Assembly (NCBI RefSeq): GCF_000243815.2
Contig: NZ_AHMT02000012.1
Coordinates: forward strand, 115,001 to 123,231
Length of the DNA: 8,231 bases
From: Leptospira alexanderi serovar Manhao 3 str. L 60
Lineage (GTDB): Bacteria > Spirochaetota > Leptospiria > Leptospirales > Leptospiraceae
Reading direction: 5' to 3'
Shown here: positions 1-8,231 of the stretch, one piece after another
Position numbering within the stretch: the stretch's first letter is position 1
Layout of the letters: the number at the start of each line of letters is the position of its first letter
Notes under the pieces: model-generated
The model's database searches: none
Seen by the model: the letters and a program-made list of their open reading frames with translations, nothing else
Told to the model about the DNA's origin: nothing
Made by a program: the position numbers and the translations under genes

Positions 1-469
<469 letters not shown>

Positions 470-474
470 GGAGG
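470..474 (+). promoter_or_regulatory. Ribosome binding site GGAGG fixing the start of the broken lipoprotein gene
   Basis: GGAGG lies 8 nt before the ATG at 483. This is an ideal Shine-Dalgarno arrangement and argues against the in-frame TTG at 468, which would overlap the site itself. Confidence 0.75.
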
Positions 475-482
475 TTTTTACA

Positions 483-914
483 ATGAAACGGAACGAAAAA
501 AAAATAATGCGAGGAACGCTTTCGACTGCGACATTCCTCACTCTATTTTTATTTTTTCTTATGAGTTGCGGCTCTAAGGATAGTAATAAAGATTTAATAA
601 CCAATTTAGCTTTAGCTCAAATTTTAGCGGGTTCGACAGCAGCCCGCCGGGAAAGGCGGAATTTAGACTTTCCAACACGGATGCTTTACTCTCCGCTCGT
701 TCCTCAAACGTTCAACAATTTAGAACGTTGTCTGCTACGTCCGGATTTCTTACGGATTTATCGGGAGACAATCCTCAAAATTACGGCGATGGTACCGGTG
801 ACGGTTTTACGGATCATTTTATAACGCCGTATCTCTATTGACAAAGAAGACGATGAACAATTCAATTTTGGATATGAATCAATGTGGCTTACGAGATCTT
901 TTGAAAGTTTTTGA
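483..914 (+). pseudogene. Frameshifted small lipoprotein gene
   Basis: The ATG at 483 begins a lipoprotein signal peptide: basic N-terminus (KRNEKK), hydrophobic core and lipobox LMSC, with the Cys about 29 residues in, followed by a polar spacer. The start frame then gives an R-rich, unnatural tail ending at TAA 822-824. The frame one base back is open from 590 to a TGA at 839-841. It reads like a normal secreted protein, including [20 protein letters not shown] and a [19 protein letters not shown] stretch. The original frame then resumes about 831-914 with [18 protein letters not shown] and stops at TGA 912-914. So a -1 shift (somewhere in 590-665) and a +1 shift (about 825-840) would rejoin a protein of about 143 residues. 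I do not recognise the family. The likely cause is decay by two small indels; sequencing error in one strain is the alternative. No classic slippery heptamer is seen at the first junction. Confidence 0.65.
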
Positions 915-980
915 CCGTATTTCGTTACACTCTCGGAAATTCAGGATAGCGATCTTTTTTAATTTTGAAAAGTTCGACGT

Positions 981-2597
981 ATGAATCTGTCCAGATCTCA
1001 ATTCTTGCGGTATTTAGGAAAGGGTGCGTCCGCGTTGGCGATTGCAAAATCCGGAATTCTTTCGGCTTCTGCGAAGTCGAAATCTTCCCTTCGTTCCAAA
1101 CCGAATGAGCGGTTTCAACCGATCTCTCCGAGTGAACAAGACTCGTTGATCTTACCTCCCGGTTATCGATACAACACAATTGCTCTTTACGGAGATAGGA
1201 TCAATCCTCAAGGGGATACGTTCGGCTTTAATTCCGACTTCAATTGTTTTTTTCCTTTTGAGGGTAAGAAGGATACGGGACTTCTCTGGAACAATCACGA
1301 GACTCTCGGAGTTTTGGAATACTACGTGAACGGATACGATAGCCAGAAACAAGGACCCAACAAGAGAACGGACAAACAGATCGAACAATATCTGTATGCG
1401 TTAGGCGGTTCTGTAATTCGAATCGCAAAAAAAAACGGGGACTGGACTCTTTCTCCCGATTCTTCTTACGGAAGAAGAATCAACGGACTTACGGAGTTTC
1501 GTCTAACGGGTCCCGCCGCGGGAAGTAGCGCGGTGGGAAATGCGAACAAGGTTTTTGGTACGTTTGCGAACTGCGCGGGAGGGGTTACTTTTTGGAATAC
1601 CGTTCTTTCGTGTGAAGAGAATGTGGAATGGATCATAGAACCCTGCAAACTTCCGCACGAGACCCATTACGGCTGGGTGATCGAGGTGGATCCGTTCGAT
1701 CCCAAATCCGTTCCGGTCAAACATACCGCCTTGGGACGATTTGCCCACGAGAACGCGGCGCTTGTCTTGTCTCCCTCCGGCAAAATCGTGGTTTATATGG
1801 GAGACGACGCTCGCGACGAATGTGTCTATAAGTTCGTATCCAAGAATTCTTACGATCCGTCTCTGGGAGTGGAAAATTCCTCCCTACTCGAAGCGGGAAT
1901 TTTATATGCGGCGGACTTTGATAATGGAATTTGGATTCCTCTGGATTTGGAATCGAACGAAACATTAAAAAATTCTAAAAAAGAAAACGGCGATAGACAT
2001 TTTGAAACCCAAGCGGATGTTCTCGTTCATTGTAGGAGCGCCGCTAAAATTTGCGGTGCGACTCCGATGGATCGTCCCGAGGACATAGAAATCCATCCGT
2101 TGGACGGCACGGTTTTTATCGCGATGACCAACAACGACAGACACGGAAATTTATTCGGACAAATTCTCCGCATCCGGGAAAAGTCCGGGGACCACGCGGG
2201 CCTGGAATTCGATTTTGAGGTGTTTGTTGCGGGGGGAGCGGGTTCGGGATTTGCCGCTCCTGACAATTTGGCGTTTGATAAAAAAGGAAATCTCTGGATC
2301 GTGACGGATATTTCCGGCAAGAACTTAAACAGATCCGTATATAAGAAATTTGGAAACAACGGATTGTTTGTGATTCGGACCCAAGGCCCGGACGCCGGTA
2401 GGGCGTTTCAATTCGCTTCTTCTCCGATCGGAGCAGAACTTACAGGACTCTGGTTCGCTCCGGATCAAAAGGAGTTATTTCTTTCCGTTCAACATCCGGG
2501 AGAAACCACGAAGGACTATCGAAATCCCACGAGCCGCTGGCCTCACGGAGGAAACTTCATGCCAAGGCCCGGAGTAGTTGCAATTTATTTAAAGTGA
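981..2597 (+). CDS. PhoX/DUF839 family protein (putative alkaline phosphatase PhoX-like)
   Basis: The 538-residue product matches the PhoX/DUF839 beta-propeller family along its length. Visible family blocks are FGFNSDF...GLLWNNHE (81-106), FWNTVLSCEEN (204-214), GRFAHENAA (252-260), RPEDIEIHP (365-373), APDNLAFDKKGNLWIVTD (426-443) and LFLSVQHPGE (499-508). In characterised PhoX a Cys and several Glu residues hold an Fe/Ca cluster that hydrolyses phosphate monoesters; Cys211 with Glu212/Glu213, Glu257, Glu368 or Glu370 and Asp428 are the candidates here. The N-terminus has the layout of a Tat signal (SRSQFLR, then A-rich segment and SASA), but the second Arg is Ser, so export by Tat is doubtful. 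The ribosome site before ATG 981 is weak (GAAAAG). GC content is visibly higher than in the flanking DNA. It converges on the STAS gene with only 4 bp between stops. Family assignment is firm; phosphatase activity is inferred. Confidence 0.88.
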   Translation: MNLSRSQFLRYLGKGASALAIAKSGILSASAKSKSSLRSKPNERFQPISPSEQDSLILPPGYRYNTIALYGDRINPQGDTFGFNSDFNCFFPFEGKKDTGLLWNNHETLGVLEYYVNGYDSQKQGPNKRTDKQIEQYLYALGGSVIRIAKKNGDWTLSPDSSYGRRINGLTEFRLTGPAAGSSAVGNANKVFGTFANCAGGVTFWNTVLSCEENVEWIIEPCKLPHETHYGWVIEVDPFDPKSVPVKHTALGRFAHENAALVLSPSGKIVVYMGDDARDECVYKFVSKNSYDPSLGVENSSLLEAGILYAADFDNGIWIPLDLESNETLKNSKKENGDRHFETQADVLVHCRSAAKICGATPMDRPEDIEIHPLDGTVFIAMTNNDRHGNLFGQILRIREKSGDHAGLEFDFEVFVAGGAGSGFAAPDNLAFDKKGNLWIVTDISGKNLNRSVYKKFGNNGLFVIRTQGPDAGRAFQFASSPIGAELTGLWFAPDQKELFLSVQHPGETTKDYRNPTSRWPHGGNFMPRPGVVAIYLK

Positions 2598-2601
2598 TCG
2601 A

Positions 2602-3839
<1,238 letters not shown>

Positions 3840-4204
3840 GAAAATGATCCAAATACAAGAAATGAATTTGGTTTCAAATGATCGAGATTTTTTCAAAGAA
3901 AGCTCGGGGATTGAAGATACTCATTTTGTTTTTTCGATATCAAAGTCGAATTATCACTTGAGCCCATAGCATTGAAGGTTAGCCTAGAAATCTGCCGGTT
4001 TGGCGATCGAAAACGTGAAAATCTCGTTATGTTGATAAAAGACTTTATGTCCCAGAAAAACAGCAAATCCAAAAATTGATGAGGAAGAAAAGGCACATAG
4101 AAAGTACGGTATCTAAAAAAAGGAATGGTGGACATTTTGTATTGTGCCAGAGTTCTTCTAGAAAAGATCAATGATATCTCGAAAAAAACACCCGTTACTT
4201 TTCT
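3840..4204. other. Intergenic stretch without a supported gene
   Basis: Divergent spacer between the kinase-like gene (minus) and the small-ORF operon (plus). A minus-strand frame is open from 4171 to 3893. It starts at TTG or a late ATG, has no Shine-Dalgarno sequence and gives an aromatic- and basic-rich product with no recognisable domain, so it is not called. No RNA gene was recognised. The stretch is followed directly by the intrinsic terminator at 4205-4232, so it may hold an untranslated RNA on the + strand. Confidence 0.4.
3914..3943 (-). promoter_or_regulatory. Candidate promoter of the kinase-STAS operon
   Basis: On the minus strand TTGATA (3943-3938) and TATCTT (3919-3914) are 18 bp apart. 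They would start RNA near 3907, about 70 nt before ATG 3839. The -10 box is only a 4/6 match. Confidence 0.3.
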
Positions 4205-4232
4205 ATCGATTCCAGAAAGAATCGATTTTTTT
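4205..4232 (+). terminator. Intrinsic terminator with no obvious upstream gene
   Basis: ATCGATTC (4205-4212), loop CAGAAA, then GAATCGAT (4219-4226) form a perfect 8-bp stem that runs into seven T residues (4226-4232). The orientation is + only; the other side lacks a T run. No + strand gene lies between 2597 and this site, so it may end a small RNA, attenuate the next operon, or be left over from a lost gene. Confidence 0.7.
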
Positions 4233-4235
4233 CGG

Positions 4236-4266
4236 TTACAGTTTCGGCTTCCAAAAAAATTAAACT
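4236..4266 (+). promoter_or_regulatory. Candidate promoter of the small-ORF operon
   Basis: TTACAG (4236-4241) and TAAACT (4261-4266) are 19 bp apart. The predicted RNA start (about 4272-4275) falls almost on the ATG at 4276, so the message could be leaderless. Both boxes are imperfect and the spacing is long. Confidence 0.35.
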
Positions 4267-4275
4267 AAAACCCTA

Positions 4276-4389
4276 ATGAAAAAATCCGAATTTTATTTCC
4301 TTCACAAAGACGAATATTACAAAGCAGTGTTCTGTTCTTTCGAACGTACAAAAAAAGTCTGCAGGCAATTGGAGATCGAAAAAGAATGA
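4276..4389 (+). CDS. Small 37-residue protein of unknown function, coupled to the next gene
   Basis: The ORF starts at ATG 4276 and ends at TGA 4387-4389. The product is rich in Lys, Glu and aromatic residues ([20 protein letters not shown] at the N-terminus) with two Cys (20 and 29) and no membrane segment. The stop overlaps the next start as ATGA, the usual sign of translational coupling, and this is the main reason for calling it. The ribosome site of the next gene (GGAG 4371-4374) lies inside it. There is no Shine-Dalgarno sequence before ATG 4276 and an in-frame stop sits 15 nt upstream, so translation would need a leaderless message or a weak site. I do not recognise the family; it could also be only a regulatory leader ORF. 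Confidence 0.55.
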   Translation: MKKSEFYFLHKDEYYKAVFCSFERTKKVCRQLEIEKE

Positions 4390-4856
4390 GTTCGGATGTA
4401 AATTCCGGATTTCCATTTCATCCTTTTCAAGATTTTTTGTTAGGCGAAGTGTTTCTAAAAACTCTTTTAGAAAGCGGCGTTTCTTCTCAAGCCGCAGAGG
4501 AAGCGATCTTGTCGCATCTTCCTCCGGGTCGCAATCATTTTGTATTTACTCCTAACGCTAAAAAACAAACCTTGCTCAATCTTTATCCGGAAAAGATCCG
4601 GAATCTTTTGAGAGAAAATCAGGAAGAAGGAATCAAACAAGAATTTCGTAATATGATTAAAATCGAAGAAAGAATGGATCTTGCTTTGGAGCTTCTCGAA
4701 TGGTTGTTTACCGGTTTTGACGAGAGGCAGCGTTTGTTAAGCGAATTGTTTTCCCTGATCTTAAACGATAAAATCTCCCTGCCGGAAAATTTCTTAGATC
4801 GTCTTAAAAGAAATTATGAGAAAGAGGTTCTGAAGGATCTCGAAAATTTAGAGTGA
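4386..4856 (+). CDS. Hypothetical 156-residue helical cytoplasmic protein
   Basis: No known domain is recognised. The product is acidic and probably mostly helical, with no signal peptide or membrane span. The N-terminal part ([20 protein letters not shown]) is aromatic-rich. A central [11 protein letters not shown] stretch (about 44-54) is followed by long charged helices with heptad-like Leu/Ile spacing ([14 protein letters not shown] at about 94-107 and [11 protein letters not shown] at about 115-125), and the C-terminal tail is Glu/Lys-rich. GGAG at 4371-4374 lies 11 nt before the ATG. The start overlaps the stop of the 37-residue ORF (ATGA), so the two are probably made together. A GC-rich hairpin starts 33 bp after the stop. 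A Leptospira-specific hypothetical is the most that can be said. Confidence 0.8.
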   Translation: MSSDVNSGFPFHPFQDFLLGEVFLKTLLESGVSSQAAEEAILSHLPPGRNHFVFTPNAKKQTLLNLYPEKIRNLLRENQEEGIKQEFRNMIKIEERMDLALELLEWLFTGFDERQRLLSELFSLILNDKISLPENFLDRLKRNYEKEVLKDLENLE

Positions 4857-4889
4857 ACGGTCTTGGAAATAGATTCCGTTTATAAGAAC

Positions 4890-4921
4890 CTGCCCAACTC
4901 TTGCGTGCAAGGGCTGGGCAG
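4890..4921 (+). terminator. GC-rich hairpin after the 156-residue gene, possible terminator
   Basis: CCTGCCCA pairs with TGGGCAG plus G, continues past one A/C mismatch through CTCTTG/CAAGGG, and closes with a CGTG loop: 13 pairs (one G-T) in 32 nt. The T run (4950-4956) is about 29 nt downstream, not adjacent, so classic Rho-independent action is doubtful. The same bases also read as coding on the minus strand. Confidence 0.4.
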
Positions 4922-5005
4922 AACCCGGAACGCGCTGTAAATTAACGTCTTTTTTTGAAAAAATTCGGTACAGTTGCAGCAATGGAATCGTTATCTATAT
5001 GTGAT

Positions 5006-5011
5006 TATAAT
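5006..5011 (+). promoter_or_regulatory. Consensus -10 box before the metallopeptidase lipoprotein gene
   Basis: A perfect TATAAT lies 27 nt before ATG 5039, with AAGGTAG (5024-5030) as ribosome site 8 nt before the ATG. The -35 region at 17 bp (TGGAAT) is poor. Its position inside the longer TTG-started frame supports the ATG at 5039 as the true start. Confidence 0.5.
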
Positions 5012-5038
5012 GATTGTACGCACAAGGTAGATTTTGGT

Positions 5039-5908
5039 ATGAAAATAAAGTTCATGTTCTGTTTTTTAATTCTAATACAATTGGTTGCCTGTTCCGAGAA
5101 AAAGGACGGAATCGACTCGGATCTTTTACTTTCAGTAGTAGCGTTGCAACCAAAACCGGATCGGGCCGAGAACTACGATCGGGATGTACAAATCATTACT
5201 CATACGCCAAATGTTCCCACAAAACTGAATGCTACGGTCGGTTGTAATGTGAATTATTATTCCGATGAAGACGTCGATTATTTTGTTAGAAGATTGAAAC
5301 TGGAAATCGCCAGATATCCAAGGGGATATTGGATCAAAGCTAATGCGGAAAGAGTCGTGCTTTGTAGGAGCATAACATTGGATGGTAGACTGGTTAGCCC
5401 ATTTTCTACTGCCGATGCCATTTTTTTGATCGTAGAAGAAAGAATGGCATCCCGCGGCGAGGAAATGACTACGTTTGATAATGTTACCTATAAGTATTTT
5501 GACGGCAATACTGGGATCAACCACGAACTGACACATTCAGTGGATCGTAACATTCCACCGGCTTATTACGTATATTCGGATTGGTTAAATTTGAATTATT
5601 CCGGATTTGAATATGGAAAAGAACGTGACAACTATCCTTTTACCACTAATTTTTGGAACCCGCTTCCCGGTTTTGTAGCTGAATACGGGACAATAAATTT
5701 TCAAGAGGACCGAGGCACAATCGGAGCCCTGATTATGGGGTCGCAACCCCTCTACAATAAATTGGTTCAAGCTTGTCAAACCGATCCGATCGTCGCGGCA
5801 AAGGTGCGTAAAATAGTCGCCGGTTGGAATGCGTTTTGGCCGTTTCCGGGTGCGGAGAACACCGAGTGGAAAATCAGAATGGCCCAAGTCGAAAAGGATT
5901 GCAAGTGA
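5039..5908 (+). CDS. Lipoprotein with HExxH zinc metallopeptidase motif
   Basis: The 289-residue product from ATG 5039 starts with a signal peptide (MKIKFMFCFLILIQ) and lipobox LVAC, placing the lipidated Cys at 18; a polar spacer (SEKKDGIDSD) follows. Export and membrane anchoring are therefore expected, though inner, outer or surface location cannot be read from the sequence. The catalytic signature is NHELTHSVD: His162, Glu163 and His166 form HExxH. About 57 residues later GFVAEYG and FQEDRGT (Glu223, Asp224) look like the C-terminal block of gluzincin-type putative zinc-binding peptidases, with Glu223 a likely third ligand. Together they suggest a secreted or surface peptidase; the substrate is unknown. 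An in-frame TTG at 4955 would bury the signal peptide, so it is rejected. The gene has its own TATAAT box and converges on the desaturase gene. Confidence 0.82.
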   Translation: MKIKFMFCFLILIQLVACSEKKDGIDSDLLLSVVALQPKPDRAENYDRDVQIITHTPNVPTKLNATVGCNVNYYSDEDVDYFVRRLKLEIARYPRGYWIKANAERVVLCRSITLDGRLVSPFSTADAIFLIVEERMASRGEEMTTFDNVTYKYFDGNTGINHELTHSVDRNIPPAYYVYSDWLNLNYSGFEYGKERDNYPFTTNFWNPLPGFVAEYGTINFQEDRGTIGALIMGSQPLYNKLVQACQTDPIVAAKVRKIVAGWNAFWPFPGAENTEWKIRMAQVEKDCK

Positions 5909-5933
5909 GGTTATAAACCGAAATTCTTTCATA

Positions 5934-5958
5934 GGTTAATATAAGTTTGATGTTAACC
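5934..5958. repeat. Short inverted repeat after the metallopeptidase gene
   Basis: GGTTAA (5934-5939) and TTAACC (5953-5958) pair across a 13-nt loop, preceded by the smaller GGTT-ATA-AACC at 5910-5920. No T run follows, so it is weak as a terminator. The rest of 5909-6139 shows nothing recognisable. Confidence 0.3.
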
Positions 5959-6139
5959 GATGCGAAAGTGATTGAAGCGGAATGAACAAATTGGAATAAT
6001 GAAAGGAAAACTTTTTTAGGGCGATCTATCAATTTGTTAATTGGACCGCCTAAATTTCTACGTCGAGCTCCGAGTAACAAGCCTACTTCGATGAAATCGG
6101 AGAAACACTTCTTAAGTAAAAAAAGTTCGGTTCGTATTC

Positions 6140-6182
6140 AATTCGGTAGAAAACTTCACAAACATGTCCATTCTACCGAATT
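6140..6182 (-). terminator. Hairpin just after the desaturase stop, probable terminator
   Basis: AATTCGGTAGAA (6140-6151) and TTCTACCGAATT (6171-6182) form a perfect 12-bp inverted repeat with a 19-nt loop. On the minus strand it begins 7 nt after the desaturase stop, and a run of seven T residues follows about 15 nt later (+ strand A run near 6119-6125). The loop is long and the T run is not adjacent, so a protein-binding site is an alternative. Confidence 0.5.
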
Positions 6183-6189
6183 ACAAGAG

Positions 6190-7011
<822 letters not shown>

Positions 7012-7021
7012 TTGGTATTAA

Positions 7022-7026
7022 CTCCT
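7022..7026 (-). promoter_or_regulatory. Ribosome binding site of the desaturase gene
   Basis: AGGAG on the minus strand, 10 nt before ATG 7011-7009. It supports this start over any upstream one. No convincing promoter boxes were found further upstream. Confidence 0.65.
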
Positions 7027-7402
7027 GTTGAATACTATGAGCGGTTTGTACTGTGCAGGTTGCAGAAAAGTTGGGAATTATTTTGAAAAAAGCGAAATTT
7101 TTTGATCTTTTAAATCTGTTTTTCGGGAAATGAGCAACCAAATTCCAAGTTTTTTTATTTGAGAAACTACTATAAATATTATTCTATCCATTTGTTCTTA
7201 GCTTCCGTGTGGTCAAAAGCTCGATCCAATAATGAAGAAATAATAGGAAGCATTGTCTTTTTCGGTTAAATCCATTTTTAGATAAGTCCTTTCTAAAAAA
7301 ATGTGGGAGTTCCCAAATGTTATCCACGAACATTTAAAATCCTGATTCTTAAAACACTGACCCCTAAAAAGTGCCTACACTTGAGTTTTTGAGATGGGCT
7401 CT

Positions 7403-7495
7403 TACTAATCTCTATATAAAGGAGTACCATCAATTTTAACACAAATCCCCATTTAAAGACAGAATCTTGGGCACTCTATTATGTAGAGATTAGTA
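7403..7495. repeat. Inverted repeat pair with 61-nt spacer
   Basis: TACTAATCTCTATATA (7403-7418) and TATGTAGAGATTAGTA (7480-7495) are reverse complements at 15 of 16 positions. No flanking direct repeat is evident, so it could be a small non-autonomous element end-pair or the stem of a structured RNA. Confidence 0.5.
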
Positions 7496-7524
7496 GTAAT
7501 TTGTTCTACTTTTGAGAATAGTTT

Positions 7525-7708
7525 AACGTGAGTTCGACATAAGAAAAATGAGAAAGAATTTTCTAAAAGTAGAAATCCCTACTTTTAGAATTTGCTCGTA
7601 AAATCACGATTTGTTGTAGTTCCACATTTTAAAAATAGATTTACAAAGTTCAGATTCCAATTTCCTACAGAAAGATAAATCGTGGATTTCTTACGCCGAA
7701 CTCACGTT
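7525..7708. mobile_element. MITE-like element with terminal inverted repeats and AGTTT direct repeats
   Basis: The 22-bp ends, beginning AACGTGAGTTCG at 7525 and ending CGAACTCACGTT at 7708, match as inverted repeats at 20 of 22 positions. AGTTT directly flanks both sides (7520-7524 and 7709-7713), as expected for target-site duplication; if the adjoining T is counted the duplication is TAGTTT. The 184-bp body has no ORF but contains a perfect hairpin (7561-7590). Length, ends, duplication and lack of coding fit a miniature inverted-repeat transposable element moved by a transposase elsewhere. Confidence 0.65.
7561..7590. repeat. Perfect 12-bp hairpin inside the MITE-like element
   Basis: TTCTAAAAGTAG (7561-7572) and CTACTTTTAGAA (7579-7590) pair perfectly around a 6-nt AAATCC loop. 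The stem is A/T-rich and no T run follows, so it is not a standard terminator. Confidence 0.6.
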
Positions 7709-7791
7709 AGTTTATCAAAATTTTTTTCGACAAACTATTGGTGTAAAAAAGAACTTGAGGTTTCTACGATATACAATTAGAGGCAGTCCTT

Positions 7792-7820
7792 TTGTCATGA
7801 AAAAAAAAGATATATATTAT
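7792..7820 (+). promoter_or_regulatory. Candidate sigma-70-type promoter for the oxidoreductase gene
   Basis: TTGTCA (7792-7797) and TATTAT (7815-7820) are 17 bp apart, each a 5/6 match to the sigma-70 consensus. RNA would start near 7827, giving a leader of about 100 nt before ATG 7930. Confidence 0.5.
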
Positions 7821-7929
7821 TTTTGTTGTATAGTTTTAGAATCAACTTTGAGTTTTAAGATGTTTTGTTAAAAATCTGTTTGATTCTTACCAAGAAAATG
7901 AAATCGAAGATAATAAAAAAGGAGAACTT

Positions 7930-8231
7930 ATGAAAGGAAAAAAAATTGGAATTTTAGGTTCCGGCGTAGTAGGACAGACCCTCGCAAACGGATTTTTGAA
8001 ATATGGGGCCGAAGTAAAAATCGGTACAAGGGATTCCGTAAAACTCAAAGATTGGTTATCCAAGGCGGGAACAAGTGCGTCGATTGGGTCGTTTGCGGAC
8101 GCCGCAAACTTCGGAGAGATTCTTGTGCTAGCCGCGAAAGGAAATGCAGCGTCCGAAGTGTTAAAGTTAGCTGGAATAGATTCTTTGAATGGTAAAACGA
8201 TCATTGATACAACCAATCCGATCGGGGAAGA
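7930..8231 (+). CDS. NADP oxidoreductase, coenzyme F420-dependent type (5' part, runs off the window)
   Basis: One hundred codons are present before the window ends. The N-terminus KKIGILGSGVVGQTLANGF contains the Rossmann dinucleotide motif GxGxxG (Gly10, Gly12, Gly15). The next strand ends in KIGTRD (30-35), where an Arg after the second strand suits NADP binding. SFADAANFGEILVLAAKG (54-71) and GKTIIDTTNPIG (88-99) follow the pattern of the F420_oxidored (PF03807) family. In bacteria without F420 such proteins are usually NADP-dependent reductases of unknown substrate. The AGGAG at 7920-7924 is 5 nt before the ATG, slightly close. It is preceded by a long non-coding region and a plausible promoter, so it probably begins a transcription unit. 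The 3' half lies outside the window, so substrate cannot be judged. Confidence 0.82.
   Translation, partial: MKGKKIGILGSGVVGQTLANGFLKYGAEVKIGTRDSVKLKDWLSKAGTSASIGSFADAANFGEILVLAAKGNAASEVLKLAGIDSLNGKTIIDTTNPIGE

Larger units (their letters stand above)
7027..7929. other. Long A/T-rich non-coding region with repeats
   Basis: About 900 bp between divergent genes with no supported ORF. It holds the inverted repeat at 7403-7495, the MITE-like element at 7525-7708 and a candidate promoter at 7792-7820. A segment near 7301-7315 (ATGTGGGAGTTCCCA) is a near-palindrome and shares AAAATGTGG with the reverse complement of 7621-7630 inside the element. The region looks like decayed repeat sequence typical of pathogenic Leptospira spacers; this comparison is from memory only. 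Confidence 0.5.

Noticed and set aside
641..660. Programmed -1 frameshift in the lipoprotein gene
   Set aside because: No X XXY YYZ heptamer in the zero frame, and a second shift would still be needed; indel decay is simpler.
3840..3896. N-terminal extension of the kinase-like protein from TTG 3896
   Set aside because: TTG start, weak ribosome site, and the extra residues precede the normal first block of the fold.
3893..4171. Minus-strand 92-codon frame upstream of the kinase-like gene
   Set aside because: No ATG at its start, no Shine-Dalgarno sequence, odd composition and no recognisable domain; overlap with the TTG at 3896 seems accidental.
4955..5038. N-terminal extension of the metallopeptidase from TTG 4955
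   Set aside because: It would place the signal peptide internally and contains a consensus TATAAT promoter box; ATG 5039 has a good ribosome site.
7797..7871. Mini ORF of 24 codons starting ATG 7797
   Set aside because: No ribosome site, and the ATG overlaps the candidate -35 box, upstream of the predicted RNA start.
7887..8216. Minus-strand 109-codon frame at the right edge
   Set aside because: It is the antisense shadow of the oxidoreductase, whose Rossmann motif and ribosome site are clear.

Overview
The window looks like chromosomal DNA of a spirochaete of the genus Leptospira, probably one of the pathogenic species. This rests on low-GC, A/T-rich intergenic DNA, short-spacer lipoprotein signal peptides typical of Leptospira, and a familiar gene mix (PhoX-like protein, STAS protein, divergent NAD-kinase-like protein, acyl-CoA desaturase). 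It is inferred from style and gene content, not from a database match.

Left part (1-2597, + strand): about 480 bp with no convincing gene, then a broken small lipoprotein gene (483-914) whose reading frame shifts twice, then an intact 538-codon PhoX/DUF839 family gene. That gene meets a minus-strand pair tail to tail, with only 4 bp between the two stop codons.

Middle (2602-4856): a minus-strand pair encodes a NAD-kinase-fold protein with an altered GGDN nucleotide motif. It overlaps by ATGA a STAS anti-sigma-factor-antagonist-like protein. After about 430 bp of non-coding DNA holding a clean intrinsic terminator with no obvious upstream gene, a + strand pair follows: a 37-codon ORF that may be leaderless and a 156-codon unknown gene, again joined by an ATGA overlap.

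Right part (4857-8231): a GC-rich hairpin and a TATAAT promoter precede a lipoprotein with an HELTH zinc-metallopeptidase motif. A convergent minus-strand membrane fatty-acid desaturase follows, with a hairpin just after its stop. Next come 918 bp of A/T-rich DNA holding two inverted-repeat structures; one is a 184-bp MITE-like element with 20/22 matching terminal inverted repeats and AGTTT direct repeats. The window ends inside a Rossmann-fold NADP oxidoreductase of the F420-reductase-like type.

No CRISPR array, tRNA, rRNA, complete transposase or prophage gene was seen. The most interesting items are the GGDN-kinase/STAS pair, the small coupled ORF with its orphan terminator, the surface metallopeptidase and the MITE-like element.
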